The notes under the pieces are model-generated. The model saw nothing but the letters and a program-made list of their open reading frames with translations. It had not been told where the DNA came from and made no database searches. The position numbers and the translations under genes are program-made. DNA of 64,000 nt, taken from assembly GCF_000971195.1 (NCBI RefSeq), contig NZ_BBLZ01000003.1, forward strand, positions 333,642-397,641, written 5' to 3'. Shown here piece by piece: positions 20,046-29,359 of this stretch; the first letter of the stretch is position 1, and each line of letters opens with the position of its first letter. The DNA is from Demequina soli (GTDB lineage: Bacteria > Actinomycetota > Actinomycetes > Actinomycetales > Demequinaceae).

Positions 20046-20516
20046 ATGACCACGCAGCCCGACCCTCAGATGCCCCAGGACGGCCCGCCCGTCCCGCCGC
20101 AGCAGCCTCAGGCGGCCCCGACGCCGCCGCCCTACGCTCCCCCGGCCCCGATGCTGGAGAGCGACGCCCGCACCATCGCCATGCTGGTGCACATCCTCGC
20201 CGCCGTCGCGCTCGTGATCTCCGCGGGCACGCTCGCCTTCGTGGTGCCGCTCGTGATGTGGCTCCTCTACCGCGAGCGCAGCGCGCTGGTCGACTGGCAC
20301 GGCAAGGCGAACCTCAACCTGCAGCTCACGTCGCTCGTCGTGATCGTCGGCGGCGTGATCCTCGGGTTCGTGACGTTCTTCATCGGGTTCTTCGTGACCA
20401 TCCCCGCGATGATCGCCTACGGGATCTACGCGATCGTCATCTCGATCGTCGCGGGCGTGCGCGCCAACCGCGGCGAGTACTACCGGATCCCGCTCGTCAT
20501 CCCGTTCGTGAAGTAG
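20046..20516 (+). CDS. DUF4870 family membrane protein (second of a pair)
   Basis: 156 residues with the same plan as its neighbour: a Pro/Gln-rich head, ESDARTIAMLVHILA, and about three hydrophobic segments. The blocks around RERSALVDWHGKANLNLQ and RERSAFVDDQGKEALNFS show that the two genes are old duplicates. ATG at 20046 has GGAGGGTGGAG upstream. Its last 37 bp overlap the end of the convergent acyltransferase gene. Confidence 0.85.
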   Translation: MTTQPDPQMPQDGPPVPPQQPQAAPTPPPYAPPAPMLESDARTIAMLVHILAAVALVISAGTLAFVVPLVMWLLYRERSALVDWHGKANLNLQLTSLVVIVGGVILGFVTFFIGFFVTIPAMIAYGIYAIVISIVAGVRANRGEYYRIPLVIPFVK

Positions 20517-22474
20517 CCGCCCTCGACGGCCGGGCGCGGGTCTCCCGCCCCGGCCGTCGTCGCGTCCGGGTCCGTCCCGGCGGGCTCCTCCGAGGCCTCC
20601 GCCAGCCCCGTCTCGACGACCTCGACGAACGTCTCCTGCCCGTCCACGTCGGGATGGATGCCGTCGGGGCCGAGCACCGACGGGTCCTCCTCGACGGCGC
20701 GCTGCCAGTCGGCGACCACCACGTTGTCGTGGGCGCCGGCCGCGCGCCGCACCGCGCGCTGCGAGTCGGGCATCCACGACCGGTCGCCGTACGGCGTCAC
20801 GAGCACCACGCGGCGATCGCCGGCGAGGCGGATCAGCCGCTCCATGTCCTCGTCGGGCACGGCGCCGTTGGTGCCGAGCGCGACCACCACGTACGGCCGC
20901 AGCCGGCCCTTGCGCGCGAGCCGCTCGACCACGTCGACGCCCGCCGCGAACTGCCGGCCCACCTCGGCGTCGACCGCGATGCCCGGCATGGCGTCCGCCA
21001 GCGCGGGGGCCGAGCCCAGCGCGACCGAGTCGCCCACCATCGTGACCTGGTCGCCGTCGGGCGCGCGCGCCGGCAGCGCACCCGGGGGCGGCACGCGCGC
21101 GGGCAGCGGCGGCTCGCCGTGCGCGAGGGGGGACGATGCGCCGGTGCCGGGCGTCGGGACGTCCGAGGGCGTCGCGTCCGGGGTCGGGAGCGCCGGCCCG
21201 GACGGGGCGTCGCCGCCGGCCGCGATCGCGGCGCCCGCGTCGAGCTGCATCTCGAGCCCGGTACGTGCCGGGGCGGCGGCGATCGCCGCGCACGCGAGCG
21301 CGAGCAGGCCCGCTCCCGCTCCCCCGACGAGCGCGACCCGGCGGCGCCGGACCCTGCGGCGCACCGCGCCGTCCGGAGCCACGGGGTAGAGCCAGCCGAG
21401 CATCGCGCGGCCCGCGCGACGGAACCCCATGCGCCGCACCGGCGTCTCGATCCAGCGGTACGACGCGGTCGCGGCCCCCACCGTCAGCGCGAGCGTGAGC
21501 GCGACCGTGAGGAGCGAGGCGTCGCGCACGCGGCCGCCGTCGAACGCCGTCGCGAGGACCACGAGCACCGGCCAGTGCCACAGGTAGAGGCCGTACGAGC
21601 GGGCCGCGACCCACCGCGCCGGGCCCGTGTCGAGGGCGCGGCCGATCGCGGGCACCGCGACCACCATGTGGATCGCCGCGGCCGCAGCGAGCGAGGCGAG
21701 CAGCAGCCCGCCGCGGTACGTCCAGGTCGAGTCCCACGGCAGGAACGCCGCGAGCGCACCGAGCGACAGAAGGCCCGTGATGCCGAGCGTGGTCGCCCGG
21801 GCGGGGTGGGCCTGCGGGGCGCCGCGCGCATCGTCCGCCGCCCACCAGAACGCGAGGGCGGCGCCGATCATGAGGCCGAACGCGTGCGTGTCGGTGCCCA
21901 TGTAGACGCGCGTCGCGTCGCCGTCGGCGGGCAGCAGCGCCGCCATCGTGAGGGCGGATGCGGCGGCGACGGCGGCCGCACCGGCGGAGGCGCGTCGCGC
22001 GACGATCCCGAGCCCGAGCGCCGCCATCACCGCGAGCGGCCACAGCACGTAGAACTGCTCCTCGACCGCGAGGGACCACAGGTTCTCGAACAGGTGCGGA
22101 GCGGACGCCGCGGCGTAGGACTGGCCGAGCGCGACCGTCACCCAGTTACTCGTGAAGGTCGCGGCCGCCGCGACCTGCGCGCCGGCGCCGACCAGCAGGT
22201 CGCCCCACACGGACCCCTCGACGAGCTCGCCGCGGATCTGCAGCGCGGACACCGCCACCGCGACCGACGCGAGGCCCACGACGAGCACGGCCGCGAGCGC
22301 GGGGAGGAGCCGGCGGGCGCGGTGCAGCCAGAAGCGGCGCAGCGAGACCCGGCCGGTGCGCGCGTGCTCTCGCAGCAGGATCGTGGTGATGAGGAAGCCC
22401 GACAGCACGAAGAACACGTCGACGCCGATGTAGCCGCCCGGCAGCGACGCCGGCACGAGGTGGTACACCACCAC
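20480..22474 (-). CDS. OafA-like acyltransferase with C-terminal SGNH domain
   Basis: Membrane acyltransferase-3 of at least 664 residues. The N-terminal half has about ten hydrophobic segments and the block GGYIGVDVFFVLSGFLIT. The C-terminal third (from about residue 475) is an SGNH hydrolase with VTMVGDSVAL, VALGTNG and DGIHPDVDG, carrying the catalytic Ser, Asn and Asp-His. Such fusions O-acetylate cell-wall or surface glycans. The start is uncertain. Conserved coding (GRIAGLDALRALAVTL) continues in frame upstream of the GTG at 22474 to an in-frame stop, with no ATG/GTG/TTG. An ATC at 22585 or a CTG may be used. Confidence 0.88.
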   Translation of the reverse strand: MVVYHLVPASLPGGYIGVDVFFVLSGFLITTILLREHARTGRVSLRRFWLHRARRLLPALAAVLVVGLASVAVAVSALQIRGELVEGSVWGDLLVGAGAQVAAAATFTSNWVTVALGQSYAAASAPHLFENLWSLAVEEQFYVLWPLAVMAALGLGIVARRASAGAAAVAAASALTMAALLPADGDATRVYMGTDTHAFGLMIGAALAFWWAADDARGAPQAHPARATTLGITGLLSLGALAAFLPWDSTWTYRGGLLLASLAAAAAIHMVVAVPAIGRALDTGPARWVAARSYGLYLWHWPVLVVLATAFDGGRVRDASLLTVALTLALTVGAATASYRWIETPVRRMGFRRAGRAMLGWLYPVAPDGAVRRRVRRRRVALVGGAGAGLLALACAAIAAAPARTGLEMQLDAGAAIAAGGDAPSGPALPTPDATPSDVPTPGTGASSPLAHGEPPLPARVPPPGALPARAPDGDQVTMVGDSVALGSAPALADAMPGIAVDAEVGRQFAAGVDVVERLARKGRLRPYVVVALGTNGAVPDEDMERLIRLAGDRRVVLVTPYGDRSWMPDSQRAVRRAAGAHDNVVVADWQRAVEEDPSVLGPDGIHPDVDGQETFVEVVETGLAEASEEPAGTDPDATTAGAGDPRPAVEGGYFTNGMTSGIR

Positions 22475-22729
22475 GAGCGTGACGGCGAGCGCCCGCAGCG
22501 CGTCGAGACCCGCGATCCGTCCCCGAGGGACGGCGCGGGCCTCCGTGGCGCGCGGGAGGGCCCGCGTGAGGGTGTCGGTGTCGATGGTCCTGCGTGGACG
22601 CGCCCGTCGGCGCGTCCGCTCCTTTCGTGCCGGTCAAGGGTAAGCGGGGGCGGGGACATCCCGGACGCACGGGGCGAATCCCCTCGTCGCCCGGCGGGTC
22701 GCCGCGCGGGGTCACGACGTGGGGGTCGC

Positions 22730-23962
22730 TCAGAAGGCGAGCGCGCGCACCGCGAGGTCGGCGAGCAGGCGGCCGCGGCGCGTGAGGCGCAGCGTGCCGC
22801 GCAGGGCCGCCGTGCCGTCGATCACCCCGTCGGCGATGAGCCTCGCGATCGCATCGGCGCGGCCCGGGACTGCGTCCGCCGGGATGCCCTCCGCCAGGCG
22901 CAGGCGCAGCATCACCTGCTCGAGCCGGAGGTCCTCGGCGTCAAGGGGCTCGCCCTCCGCCTCGGGGCTCTCGCCCGCCGCGAGCCGCGCCGCGTAGGCG
23001 CGGGGATGCTTGACGTTCCACCAGCGGCGCGCCTCGACGGGGCCGGACGGCAGCACGCGCGGCCCGAGGTACGAGTGGGCGCCGGGGCCGATCCCCCACC
23101 AGTCCTGGCTACGCCAGTACGCGAGGTTGTGGCGGCACCGGTCGCCTCGCTCGCGCGCCCAGTTCGACACCTCGTACCAGGAGTAGCCGGCCTCGCTCAG
23201 GAGCGTGTCGGCGAGCTCGTACATGTCGGCCTGGACGTCGGGATCGGTCGGCTGCACCTCGCCGCGGCGCAGCTGCGCGCCCATGCGCGTGCCGGGCTCG
23301 ATGACGAGCGCGTATGCGCTCACGTGGTCGGGCTCGAGCGCCAGGACCGCCTCGAGGCTCGTGCGCCAGTCGTCGAGCGACTCCCCCGGCGTGCCGTAGA
23401 TGAGGTCGAGGCTGACCTTGAGGCCCGCGTCGCGGGCGGCCGCGACGGCGCGCTCGACGTTCGCCGGGTTGTGGGTGCGGTCGAGCGTCCTGAGCACGTG
23501 CGGCACCGCCGACTGCATGCCCAGGCTCACGCGCGTGAACCCGGCGCGCGCGAGCGCGTGCAGCGACTCGCGCGTCACGGAGTCGGGGTTCGCCTCGGTG
23601 GTGACCTCCGCATCGGCGCTCAGGCCCCACGTGCCGCGGATGCCGTCGAGCAGCGCGATGAGCGCGGACGAGTCGAGCATCGTGGGCGTGCCGCCGCCGA
23701 AGAACACGGTGCGGGCCGGACGCGCGTCGCCGGGCATCGCCGCGCGCGCCAGCGCCATCTCCTTGAGCGCCGCCTCGACGTAGCCCTCGCGGGTGGCGCC
23801 CTCGACCTCGCCGGGGGCGTACGTGTTGAAGTCGCAGTAGCCGCAGCGCACCGAGCAGAACGGCACGTGGACGTAGACGCCGAAGTCCCGCGCCCCCACA
23901 GCGGTAGTCATGTGCTCATCATGCCTGGTGAGCGCGGCGTCCGTCGTGTCGGACGTGGTCAC
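22730..23962 (-). CDS. hemW: Haem chaperone HemW-like radical SAM protein
   Basis: Radical-SAM protein long called an oxygen-independent coproporphyrinogen oxidase, now regarded as a haem-inserting chaperone. Seen: the cluster motif CSVRCGYCDF (CxxxCxxC) near residue 35, FFGGGTPTML, EANPDSVT, RVSLGMQS, then DLIYGTPGES and a C-terminal HemN domain. 410 residues from GTG at 23962. A shorter start at 23911 is possible. It follows lepA with a 1-bp gap, the standard order. Confidence 0.93.
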   Translation of the reverse strand: MTTSDTTDAALTRHDEHMTTAVGARDFGVYVHVPFCSVRCGYCDFNTYAPGEVEGATREGYVEAALKEMALARAAMPGDARPARTVFFGGGTPTMLDSSALIALLDGIRGTWGLSADAEVTTEANPDSVTRESLHALARAGFTRVSLGMQSAVPHVLRTLDRTHNPANVERAVAAARDAGLKVSLDLIYGTPGESLDDWRTSLEAVLALEPDHVSAYALVIEPGTRMGAQLRRGEVQPTDPDVQADMYELADTLLSEAGYSWYEVSNWARERGDRCRHNLAYWRSQDWWGIGPGAHSYLGPRVLPSGPVEARRWWNVKHPRAYAARLAAGESPEAEGEPLDAEDLRLEQVMLRLRLAEGIPADAVPGRADAIARLIADGVIDGTAALRGTLRLTRRGRLLADLAVRALAF

Positions 23963-23963
23963 G

Positions 23964-25817
23964 CTACTTCTTCTTGCCCTTGTCCGAGCCGTCGTCGGAG
24001 GTGGACAGCGCGGCGATGAAGGCCTCCGGCGGCACCTCGACGGAGCCGATGTTCTTCATGCGCTTCTTGCCGGCCTTCTGCTTCTCGAGCAGCTTGCGCT
24101 TGCGGGAGATGTCGCCGCCGTAGCACTTCGCGAGGACGTCCTTGCGGATCGCGCGGATGGTCTCGCGCGCGATGATGCGCGAGCCGATCGCCGCCTGGAT
24201 GGGCACCTCGAACTGCTGGCGGTCGATAAGGTCCTTGAGCTTGGTGACCATCGACAGGCCGTACGAGTACGCCTTGTCCTTGTGCACCACCGCGCTGAAC
24301 GCGTCGACGGTCTCGCCCTGGAGGAGGATGTCGACCTTCACGAGGTCCGCCGCCTGGTCGCCGGCGGGCTCGTAGTCGAGCGAGCCGTAGCCGCGCGTGC
24401 GCGACTTGAGCTGGTCGAAGAAGTCGAACACCACCTCGGCGAGGGGCAGCGTGTAGTGCATCTCGACGCGCGTGTCGGACAGGTAGTTCATGGTGCCCAT
24501 GACGCCGCGGCGCTCCTGGCACAGCTCCATCACCGTGCCGATGAACTCGCTCGGGACCAGGATCGACGCCTTGACGACCGGCTCGCGGACCTCGTGGATC
24601 TTGCCGCCGGGGAACTCGGAGGGGTTGGTGACGGTGTGGACCTTGCCGTCCTCCATCTCGACCTCGTAGACCACGTTGGGCGCGGTCGAGATGAGGTCGA
24701 TGCCGAACTCGCGCTCGAGGCGGTCGCGCACGATCTCGAGGTGCAGCAGGCCCAGGTAGCCGCAGCGGAAGCCGAAGCCGAGCGCCACCGAGCTCTCGGG
24801 CTCGTAGACCAGCGACGCATCGTTCAGCTGGAGCTTGTCGAGGGCGTCGCGCAGGACCGGGAAGTCCGAGCCGTCGAGCGGGAACAGGCCCGAGTAGACC
24901 ATCGGCAGGGGGTCGCGGTAGCCGCCGAGCGACTCCTCCGCGCGGCGGCCCGCGAGGGTGACGGTGTCGCCGACCTTCGACTGACGCACGTCCTTCACGC
25001 CGGTGATGAGGTAGCCCACCTCGCCCACGCCGAGGCCCTTGGTGGGCACCGGCTCGGGGCTGATGACGCCGATCTCAAGCAGGTCGTGCGTCGCGAGGGT
25101 CGACATCATGGCGATCTTCTCGCGCGGCTTGAGCTTGCCGTCGACCACGCGGACGTAGGTGACGACGCCGCGGTAGGTGTCGTACACCGAGTCGAAGATC
25201 ATGGCGCGGGTCGGGGCCGATGCGTCGCCCACCGGGGCGGGGATGTCGCGGACCACGCGGTCGAGCAGCTCGGAGACGCCCGCGCCGGTCTTGCCGGACA
25301 CGCGCAGCACGTCGTCGACGTCGCAGCCGATGAGCTGCGCGAGCTCCGCCGCGTAGCGGTCCGGGTCGGCCGACGGCAGGTCGATCTTGTTGAGCACCGG
25401 GATGATCGTGAGGTCGTTCTCCATCGCCAGGTACAGGTTGGCGAGCGTCTGGGCCTCGATGCCCTGCGCGGCGTCGACCAGGAGGATCGCGCCCTCGCAC
25501 GCGGCGAGCGACCGGGACACCTCGTAGGTGAAGTCGACGTGGCCGGGGGTGTCGATCATGTTGAGCGCATGCGGCGTGCCCTCGACCTCCCACGGCATGC
25601 GCACGGCCTGCGACTTGATGGTGATGCCGCGCTCGCGCTCGATGTCCATGCGGTCGAGGTACTGGGCCTTCATCTGGCGGGGCTCGACCACGCCGGTGAG
25701 CTGGAGCATGCGGTCCGCGAGCGTCGACTTGCCGTGGTCGATGTGCGCGATGATGCAGAAGTTGCGGATGAGCGCCGGATCGGTCGAGGCGGGCTCGATG
25801 CGGGGATCTGCAGACAC
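23964..25817 (-). CDS. lepA: Elongation factor 4 (LepA)
   Basis: Ribosomal GTPase that can back-translocate the ribosome and affects initiation-complex assembly. Seen: G1 [10 protein letters not shown]2 region RGITIK, G3 DTPGHVDF and G4 NKIDLPSAD. The LepA-specific C-terminal domain ends [16 protein letters not shown] before a Lys-rich tail. I prefer GTG at 25817 (617 residues), preceded by GAGGAACC, over the longer frame to 25868. Divergent from the GGDEF-EAL gene across 166 bp with no recognised motif. Confidence 0.97.
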   Translation of the reverse strand: MSADPRIEPASTDPALIRNFCIIAHIDHGKSTLADRMLQLTGVVEPRQMKAQYLDRMDIERERGITIKSQAVRMPWEVEGTPHALNMIDTPGHVDFTYEVSRSLAACEGAILLVDAAQGIEAQTLANLYLAMENDLTIIPVLNKIDLPSADPDRYAAELAQLIGCDVDDVLRVSGKTGAGVSELLDRVVRDIPAPVGDASAPTRAMIFDSVYDTYRGVVTYVRVVDGKLKPREKIAMMSTLATHDLLEIGVISPEPVPTKGLGVGEVGYLITGVKDVRQSKVGDTVTLAGRRAEESLGGYRDPLPMVYSGLFPLDGSDFPVLRDALDKLQLNDASLVYEPESSVALGFGFRCGYLGLLHLEIVRDRLEREFGIDLISTAPNVVYEVEMEDGKVHTVTNPSEFPGGKIHEVREPVVKASILVPSEFIGTVMELCQERRGVMGTMNYLSDTRVEMHYTLPLAEVVFDFFDQLKSRTRGYGSLDYEPAGDQAADLVKVDILLQGETVDAFSAVVHKDKAYSYGLSMVTKLKDLIDRQQFEVPIQAAIGSRIIARETIRAIRKDVLAKCYGGDISRKRKLLEKQKAGKKRMKNIGSVEVPPEAFIAALSTSDDGSDKGKKK

Positions 25818-25983
25818 GGTGATGACGGTTCCTCGGCTCGGACGGAAGGGTGCGGGCCATTCTCCCATGAAGTCCGAAGGCGACGCCGCTGCCCTCCGCC
25901 CTCATGCCCGGGCCCGGGATGCCGATAGACAGGACGGACCGGACGCGACCGCGGCCGGACGACGACCCGGGAGGGAGACCGCG

Positions 25984-27648
25984 ATGACCGAGTCCGACCT
26001 GTTCCGACCCGCGTTCGACGGCTCGCCGATCGGCATGGTGGTGCTGGGCGCCGACGGCGCGCTGCTCGACGCGAACGGCGCGTTCGCGCGCATCGTCGGC
26101 CGTACCGTGGCGGCGCTGCGCACCTACCGCCTGCGCGACCTCACGCACCCCGACGACGTCCCCCGCGACGAGGAGCTGCGCTGGCAGCTCGACGCGGGCG
26201 AGCTGCCCTACTTCCAGGCGCAGACCCGGCTCGTGCACCGCAACGGCGACGCCGTGTGGACCCGCATGACCGTCTCCCCCGCCGCGGGCGGCGGCGAGGC
26301 ACGCTACCTCGCGCACGTCGAGGACATCACCGAGATCCGCCGCGCGAAGGACCTCCTGGAGCGGCGTGCGCTGTACGACCACCTCACGGGCCTGGCCAAC
26401 CGCACCCACCTGCTCGAGCGCCTCGAGGGCGCCCTCGAAGCGCGCCGCACGGACGCCCACACGGTCGCGTGCATCTTCCTCGACGTCGACCACTTCAAGG
26501 TGGTCAACGACTCGCTCGGCCACGAGGCGGGCGACACGCTGCTGCAGGAGATCGCGCGCCGGATCAAGGGCGCGGTGCGCCCCGGCGACACGGTCGCCCG
26601 GCTCGGCGGCGACGAGTTCGTCATCATCCTCGAGTCCGTCGCCACCCAGGCCGCCGCCGAAGCGTTCCTCACCGTCATCGCCGCGGACATCCAGGTGCCC
26701 TTCACCGTCGCCGGGCACGAGGTGGTGCCGACCGTCAGCGCGGGCCTCGCGCTCGCCGAGCCCGAGGTCACCGCCGAGAGCCTGCTGCGCAACGCCGACA
26801 CCGCGATGTACGCCGCTAAGCAGCGCGGCCGCGCCCGCGTCGAGATCTTCACGGACTCGCTGCGCTCGACCGCGCTCAACAAGCTGTCGATCGAGTCCGA
26901 GCTGCGCGCCGCGATCCGCGAGGGCGAGCTGGTGGTCCACTACCAGCCGATCGTGCGGCTCGACACGGCCGAGGTGGTCGCGTACGAGGCGCTCGTGCGG
27001 TGGAACCACCCCAACCGCGGGCTGCTGCTGCCCGAGGAGTTCATCGAGGTGTGCGAGGAGGCCAACCTCGTGGTCCCGCTCGGCGCGTTCGTGATCATGG
27101 ACGCGTGCGAGATGATCGCCGCACACCCCGAGTTCACCGGCCGCGTCTTCGTCAACGTGTCGACCCGGCAGATCGGCTCCGCCGACCTCACCCGCGTCGT
27201 CACGCACGCGCTCGACGCCACCGGCATCGACCCCGCACGTCTGGGCCTCGAGATCACCGAGTCGGGCATGCTCATCGCGACCCAGGCCGCCAAGTCCGAC
27301 CTCGACGGGCTCACGTCGCTCGGCATCGACCTCATCATCGACGACTTCGGCACCGGCTACTCCGCGCTGTCCTCGGTGCTGCTCAACCCGGTGTCCGGCC
27401 TCAAGCTGGCCCGCGAGTTCACGTTGCGCCTGGGCGACCGGGGCACCGGCGACCGCATCTCCACCACGGTCGCCGCGCTCACCCGCAGCCTCGGGATGTC
27501 GGGCGTGATCGAGGGCGTCGAGTCGGAGGCGCAGCGCGCGATCGCGCGCGAGCACGGCTGGCAGCTCGGGCAGGGCTTCCTCTTCGGCCACGCGCGACCG
27601 GTCGACGAGCTCGACCTCGGCGGCGTGGACGTCGTGGCGTCCGCGTAG
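25984..27648 (+). CDS. PAS-GGDEF-EAL cyclic-di-GMP signalling protein
   Basis: Soluble 554-residue protein with PAS (about 10-125), GGDEF (about 130-295) and EAL (about 305-550) domains. Diguanylate cyclase motif RLGGDEF is intact. EAL features seen: YEALVRW, VNVS, LEITESG, DDFGTGYSAL, VIEGVES and QGFLFG. The usual LKID motif reads LKLA, so one conserved Asp is replaced and hydrolysis may be altered. It could make, degrade or only sense cyclic-di-GMP. ATG at 25984 has GGGAGGGAGA upstream. No membrane segment. Confidence 0.92.
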   Translation: MTESDLFRPAFDGSPIGMVVLGADGALLDANGAFARIVGRTVAALRTYRLRDLTHPDDVPRDEELRWQLDAGELPYFQAQTRLVHRNGDAVWTRMTVSPAAGGGEARYLAHVEDITEIRRAKDLLERRALYDHLTGLANRTHLLERLEGALEARRTDAHTVACIFLDVDHFKVVNDSLGHEAGDTLLQEIARRIKGAVRPGDTVARLGGDEFVIILESVATQAAAEAFLTVIAADIQVPFTVAGHEVVPTVSAGLALAEPEVTAESLLRNADTAMYAAKQRGRARVEIFTDSLRSTALNKLSIESELRAAIREGELVVHYQPIVRLDTAEVVAYEALVRWNHPNRGLLLPEEFIEVCEEANLVVPLGAFVIMDACEMIAAHPEFTGRVFVNVSTRQIGSADLTRVVTHALDATGIDPARLGLEITESGMLIATQAAKSDLDGLTSLGIDLIIDDFGTGYSALSSVLLNPVSGLKLAREFTLRLGDRGTGDRISTTVAALTRSLGMSGVIEGVESEAQRAIAREHGWQLGQGFLFGHARPVDELDLGGVDVVASA

Positions 27649-27658
27649 CGACCCCCGG

Positions 27659-27664
27659 TACCGT
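27659..27664 (+). promoter_or_regulatory. Leaderless -10 box of the PemK-like gene
   Basis: TACCGT seven bases before the GTG at 27672, within the short gap after the GGDEF-EAL gene. Confidence 0.4.
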
Positions 27665-27671
27665 CGGCAGG

Positions 27672-28235
27672 GTGAGCTCCCTGGTCGACCTGTTCCGGCG
27701 CATCGTCCACGCCGTCCGCACCACCCCCCGGCCCGGCTCGACCCGCCCGTCCCCGCCCGCCACCCCGCGCACCCGCGGCGGCTCGACGCGGAGCCGGGGG
27801 CGCGCATCGTCCACCGCGACGCCGACGACCGCCTACCCGGGCGACTTCACCGGGCGACCCCAGGTCAGCTACTCCCCCACGCGCGGCGGCAAGCCGGAGC
27901 CCGGCGAGGTCGTGTGGACGTGGGTGCCGTTCGAGGAGGACCACGCGCAGGGCAAGGACCGGCCCGTGCTCCTCATCGGACGCGACGGGCGGTGGCTGCT
28001 CGCACTCATGCTCACCAGCAAGGACCACGACCTCGACGCCGCGCAGGAGGCGCGCTGGGGCCGCTTCTGGATGGACATCGGTGCCGGACCGTGGGATCCT
28101 CAAGGGCGTCCCAGCGAGGTCAGGCTCGACCGGATCATCCGCGTCGACCCGGGCTCGGTCCGCCGGGAGGGGGCGATCCTCGACCGCGCGACCTTCGACC
28201 GCGTCGCGGGGTCGCTCAAGAACGCGCATCCCTGA
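27672..28235 (+). CDS. PemK/MazF-like protein without an antitoxin partner
   Basis: 187 residues. The first 75 are a basic, Pro/Ser/Thr-rich low-complexity region. The rest matches the PemK/MazF fold pattern: PGEVVWTWVPFEEDHAQGK, DRPVLLIGRDG and LTSKDHD. MazF-type proteins are mRNA interferases, but this one has no small antitoxin gene on either side and is conserved in this context in actinobacteria, so active toxicity is doubtful. Two 10-mer copies lie in the low-complexity head (RIV and ASS readings). Confidence 0.75.
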   Translation: MSSLVDLFRRIVHAVRTTPRPGSTRPSPPATPRTRGGSTRSRGRASSTATPTTAYPGDFTGRPQVSYSPTRGGKPEPGEVVWTWVPFEEDHAQGKDRPVLLIGRDGRWLLALMLTSKDHDLDAAQEARWGRFWMDIGAGPWDPQGRPSEVRLDRIIRVDPGSVRREGAILDRATFDRVAGSLKNAHP

Positions 28236-28241
28236 TATGAT
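28236..28241 (+). promoter_or_regulatory. -10 box of rpsT
   Basis: TATGAT immediately after the PemK-like stop codon, in otherwise GC-rich DNA. The transcript would have a leader of about 65 nt before rpsT. Confidence 0.55.
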
Positions 28242-28312
28242 GTTCGTTCGTGTGTGAGCGCGAATGCTCGCGCCCCACCCCAGATTTTCAACGAGAACGC
28301 AGAAGGAACGCT

Positions 28313-28573
28313 GTGGCAAACATCAAGTCCAAGATCAAGCGCATCGGCACCAACGAGAAGTCGCGCCTGCGCAACGTCGCCGTGAAGTCGGAGCTCAAGA
28401 CCAACGTGCGCAAGGTCCGCGAGGCCATCGCCGCCGGCGACAAGGCCACCGCTGAGACCGCCCTCAAGACCGCCTCCGTCAAGCTCGACAAGGCCGTGTC
28501 GAAGGGTGTCATCCACAAGAACCAGGCCGCGAACCGCAAGTCGGCGCTGGCCAAGCAGGTCGCCGCTCTCTAG
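28313..28573 (+). CDS. rpsT: 30S ribosomal protein S20
   Basis: Primary 16S-binding ribosomal protein. 86 basic residues beginning [18 protein letters not shown] and rich in Lys and Ala helices, with [16 protein letters not shown] at the end. GTG start at 28313 after AGAAGGAACG. The usual lepA neighbour is nearby, but two genes intervene here. A TTCG-loop terminator follows. Confidence 0.97.
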   Translation: MANIKSKIKRIGTNEKSRLRNVAVKSELKTNVRKVREAIAAGDKATAETALKTASVKLDKAVSKGVIHKNQAANRKSALAKQVAAL

Positions 28574-28589
28574 GCGACCTCCGCACCTA

Positions 28590-28619
28590 CGCCCCGCATC
28601 GCTTCGGCGATCCGGGGCG
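28590..28619 (+). terminator. rpsT terminator
   Basis: CGCCCCG-C-ATCGC-TTCG-GCGAT-C-CGGGGCG: a 12-pair stem with one mismatch and a UUCG tetraloop, followed by TTCGTGCTTTCC. Confidence 0.8.
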
Positions 28620-28645
28620 TTCGTGCTTTCCAGGCAGAATGTCGC

Positions 28646-28651
28646 TAGTCT
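28646..28651 (+). promoter_or_regulatory. Leaderless -10 box of the EAL-only gene
   Basis: TAGTCT seven bases before the GTG at 28659. Confidence 0.5.
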
Positions 28652-28658
28652 CGTCGCC

Positions 28659-29333
28659 GTGAAGGTCCCCCCGCGTCCGCGCCTCTGGCACCCGCCGCAC
28701 CTCAGCAGACGGGGCTCGCGGGCGCTCGTCGGCAGGCAGGGGATCCACGGCGCCGACGGCTCCGTGCGGGGCCACGAGCTCCTCTACCGCGCGCCGGGAT
28801 ACGAGACCCTGCCGATCGACCTGTGGCCCACCCGGCTCCAGGACCGCGCCACCGAGCACGTCATCGCCGCCACCTTCTGGTGCGACCCCGACATCACCGC
28901 GCCGCACCCCGCGTTCGTCAACTTCACCCGGTCGTACCTGCTCGACCGCGACGTCGCGGCGCACTGCGACGCGTCCCGCATGGTGATCGAGGTGGTCGAG
29001 TCCGCCTACGCCGACGACACCCTGGCCGCGCGTCTCGCCGAGCTCAAGGGCGACGGCTTCCGCATCGCGATCGACGACTTCGCCGGCACCGACTCGCAGC
29101 ACGCGCTGCTGCCCCTCGCGGACTTCGTCAAGGTCGACTTCCGCGACCTCGTGCGCGAGGGACCGGCGCTGGTCGAGGCGGCGCGGCTGCGCGGCGCGAC
29201 GCTCATCGCGGAGCGGGTCGAGGACGCCGAGACGCTCGCCGCGTGCACGGACCTGGGCTTCGACCTGTACCAGGGCTGGTGGTTCGGCCGCGCGACGCTC
29301 CACGACCGCGGCGAGGCGCTGGTCGGGGTCTGA
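28659..29333 (+). CDS. EAL-domain protein, probably catalytically degenerate
   Basis: 224 residues. A short basic head is followed by one EAL fold: HELLYR in place of EALxR, VNFTRSYL, IEVVES, IDDFAGTDS, VKVDFRDL, IAERVED and QGWWFG. The EAL signature reads ELL, as in YuxH-type proteins, and the region is short. It may bind rather than cut cyclic-di-GMP, or serve in protein contacts. The start at 28659 is favoured by the TAGTCT box. The longer frame back to 28506 runs through rpsT. Confidence 0.85.
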   Translation: MKVPPRPRLWHPPHLSRRGSRALVGRQGIHGADGSVRGHELLYRAPGYETLPIDLWPTRLQDRATEHVIAATFWCDPDITAPHPAFVNFTRSYLLDRDVAAHCDASRMVIEVVESAYADDTLAARLAELKGDGFRIAIDDFAGTDSQHALLPLADFVKVDFRDLVREGPALVEAARLRGATLIAERVEDAETLAACTDLGFDLYQGWWFGRATLHDRGEALVGV

Positions 29334-29359
29334 TCGCCCGCTCCGGGGGCGGGGCGGGG

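Noticed and set aside
20030..24019. 1329-codon open frame on the plus strand
   Set aside because: Runs antisense through the acyltransferase and hemW genes. Arg/His-rich composition is typical of a shadow frame.
27672..28235. Complete type II toxin-antitoxin module
   Set aside because: No antitoxin-like small gene beside the PemK-like gene.
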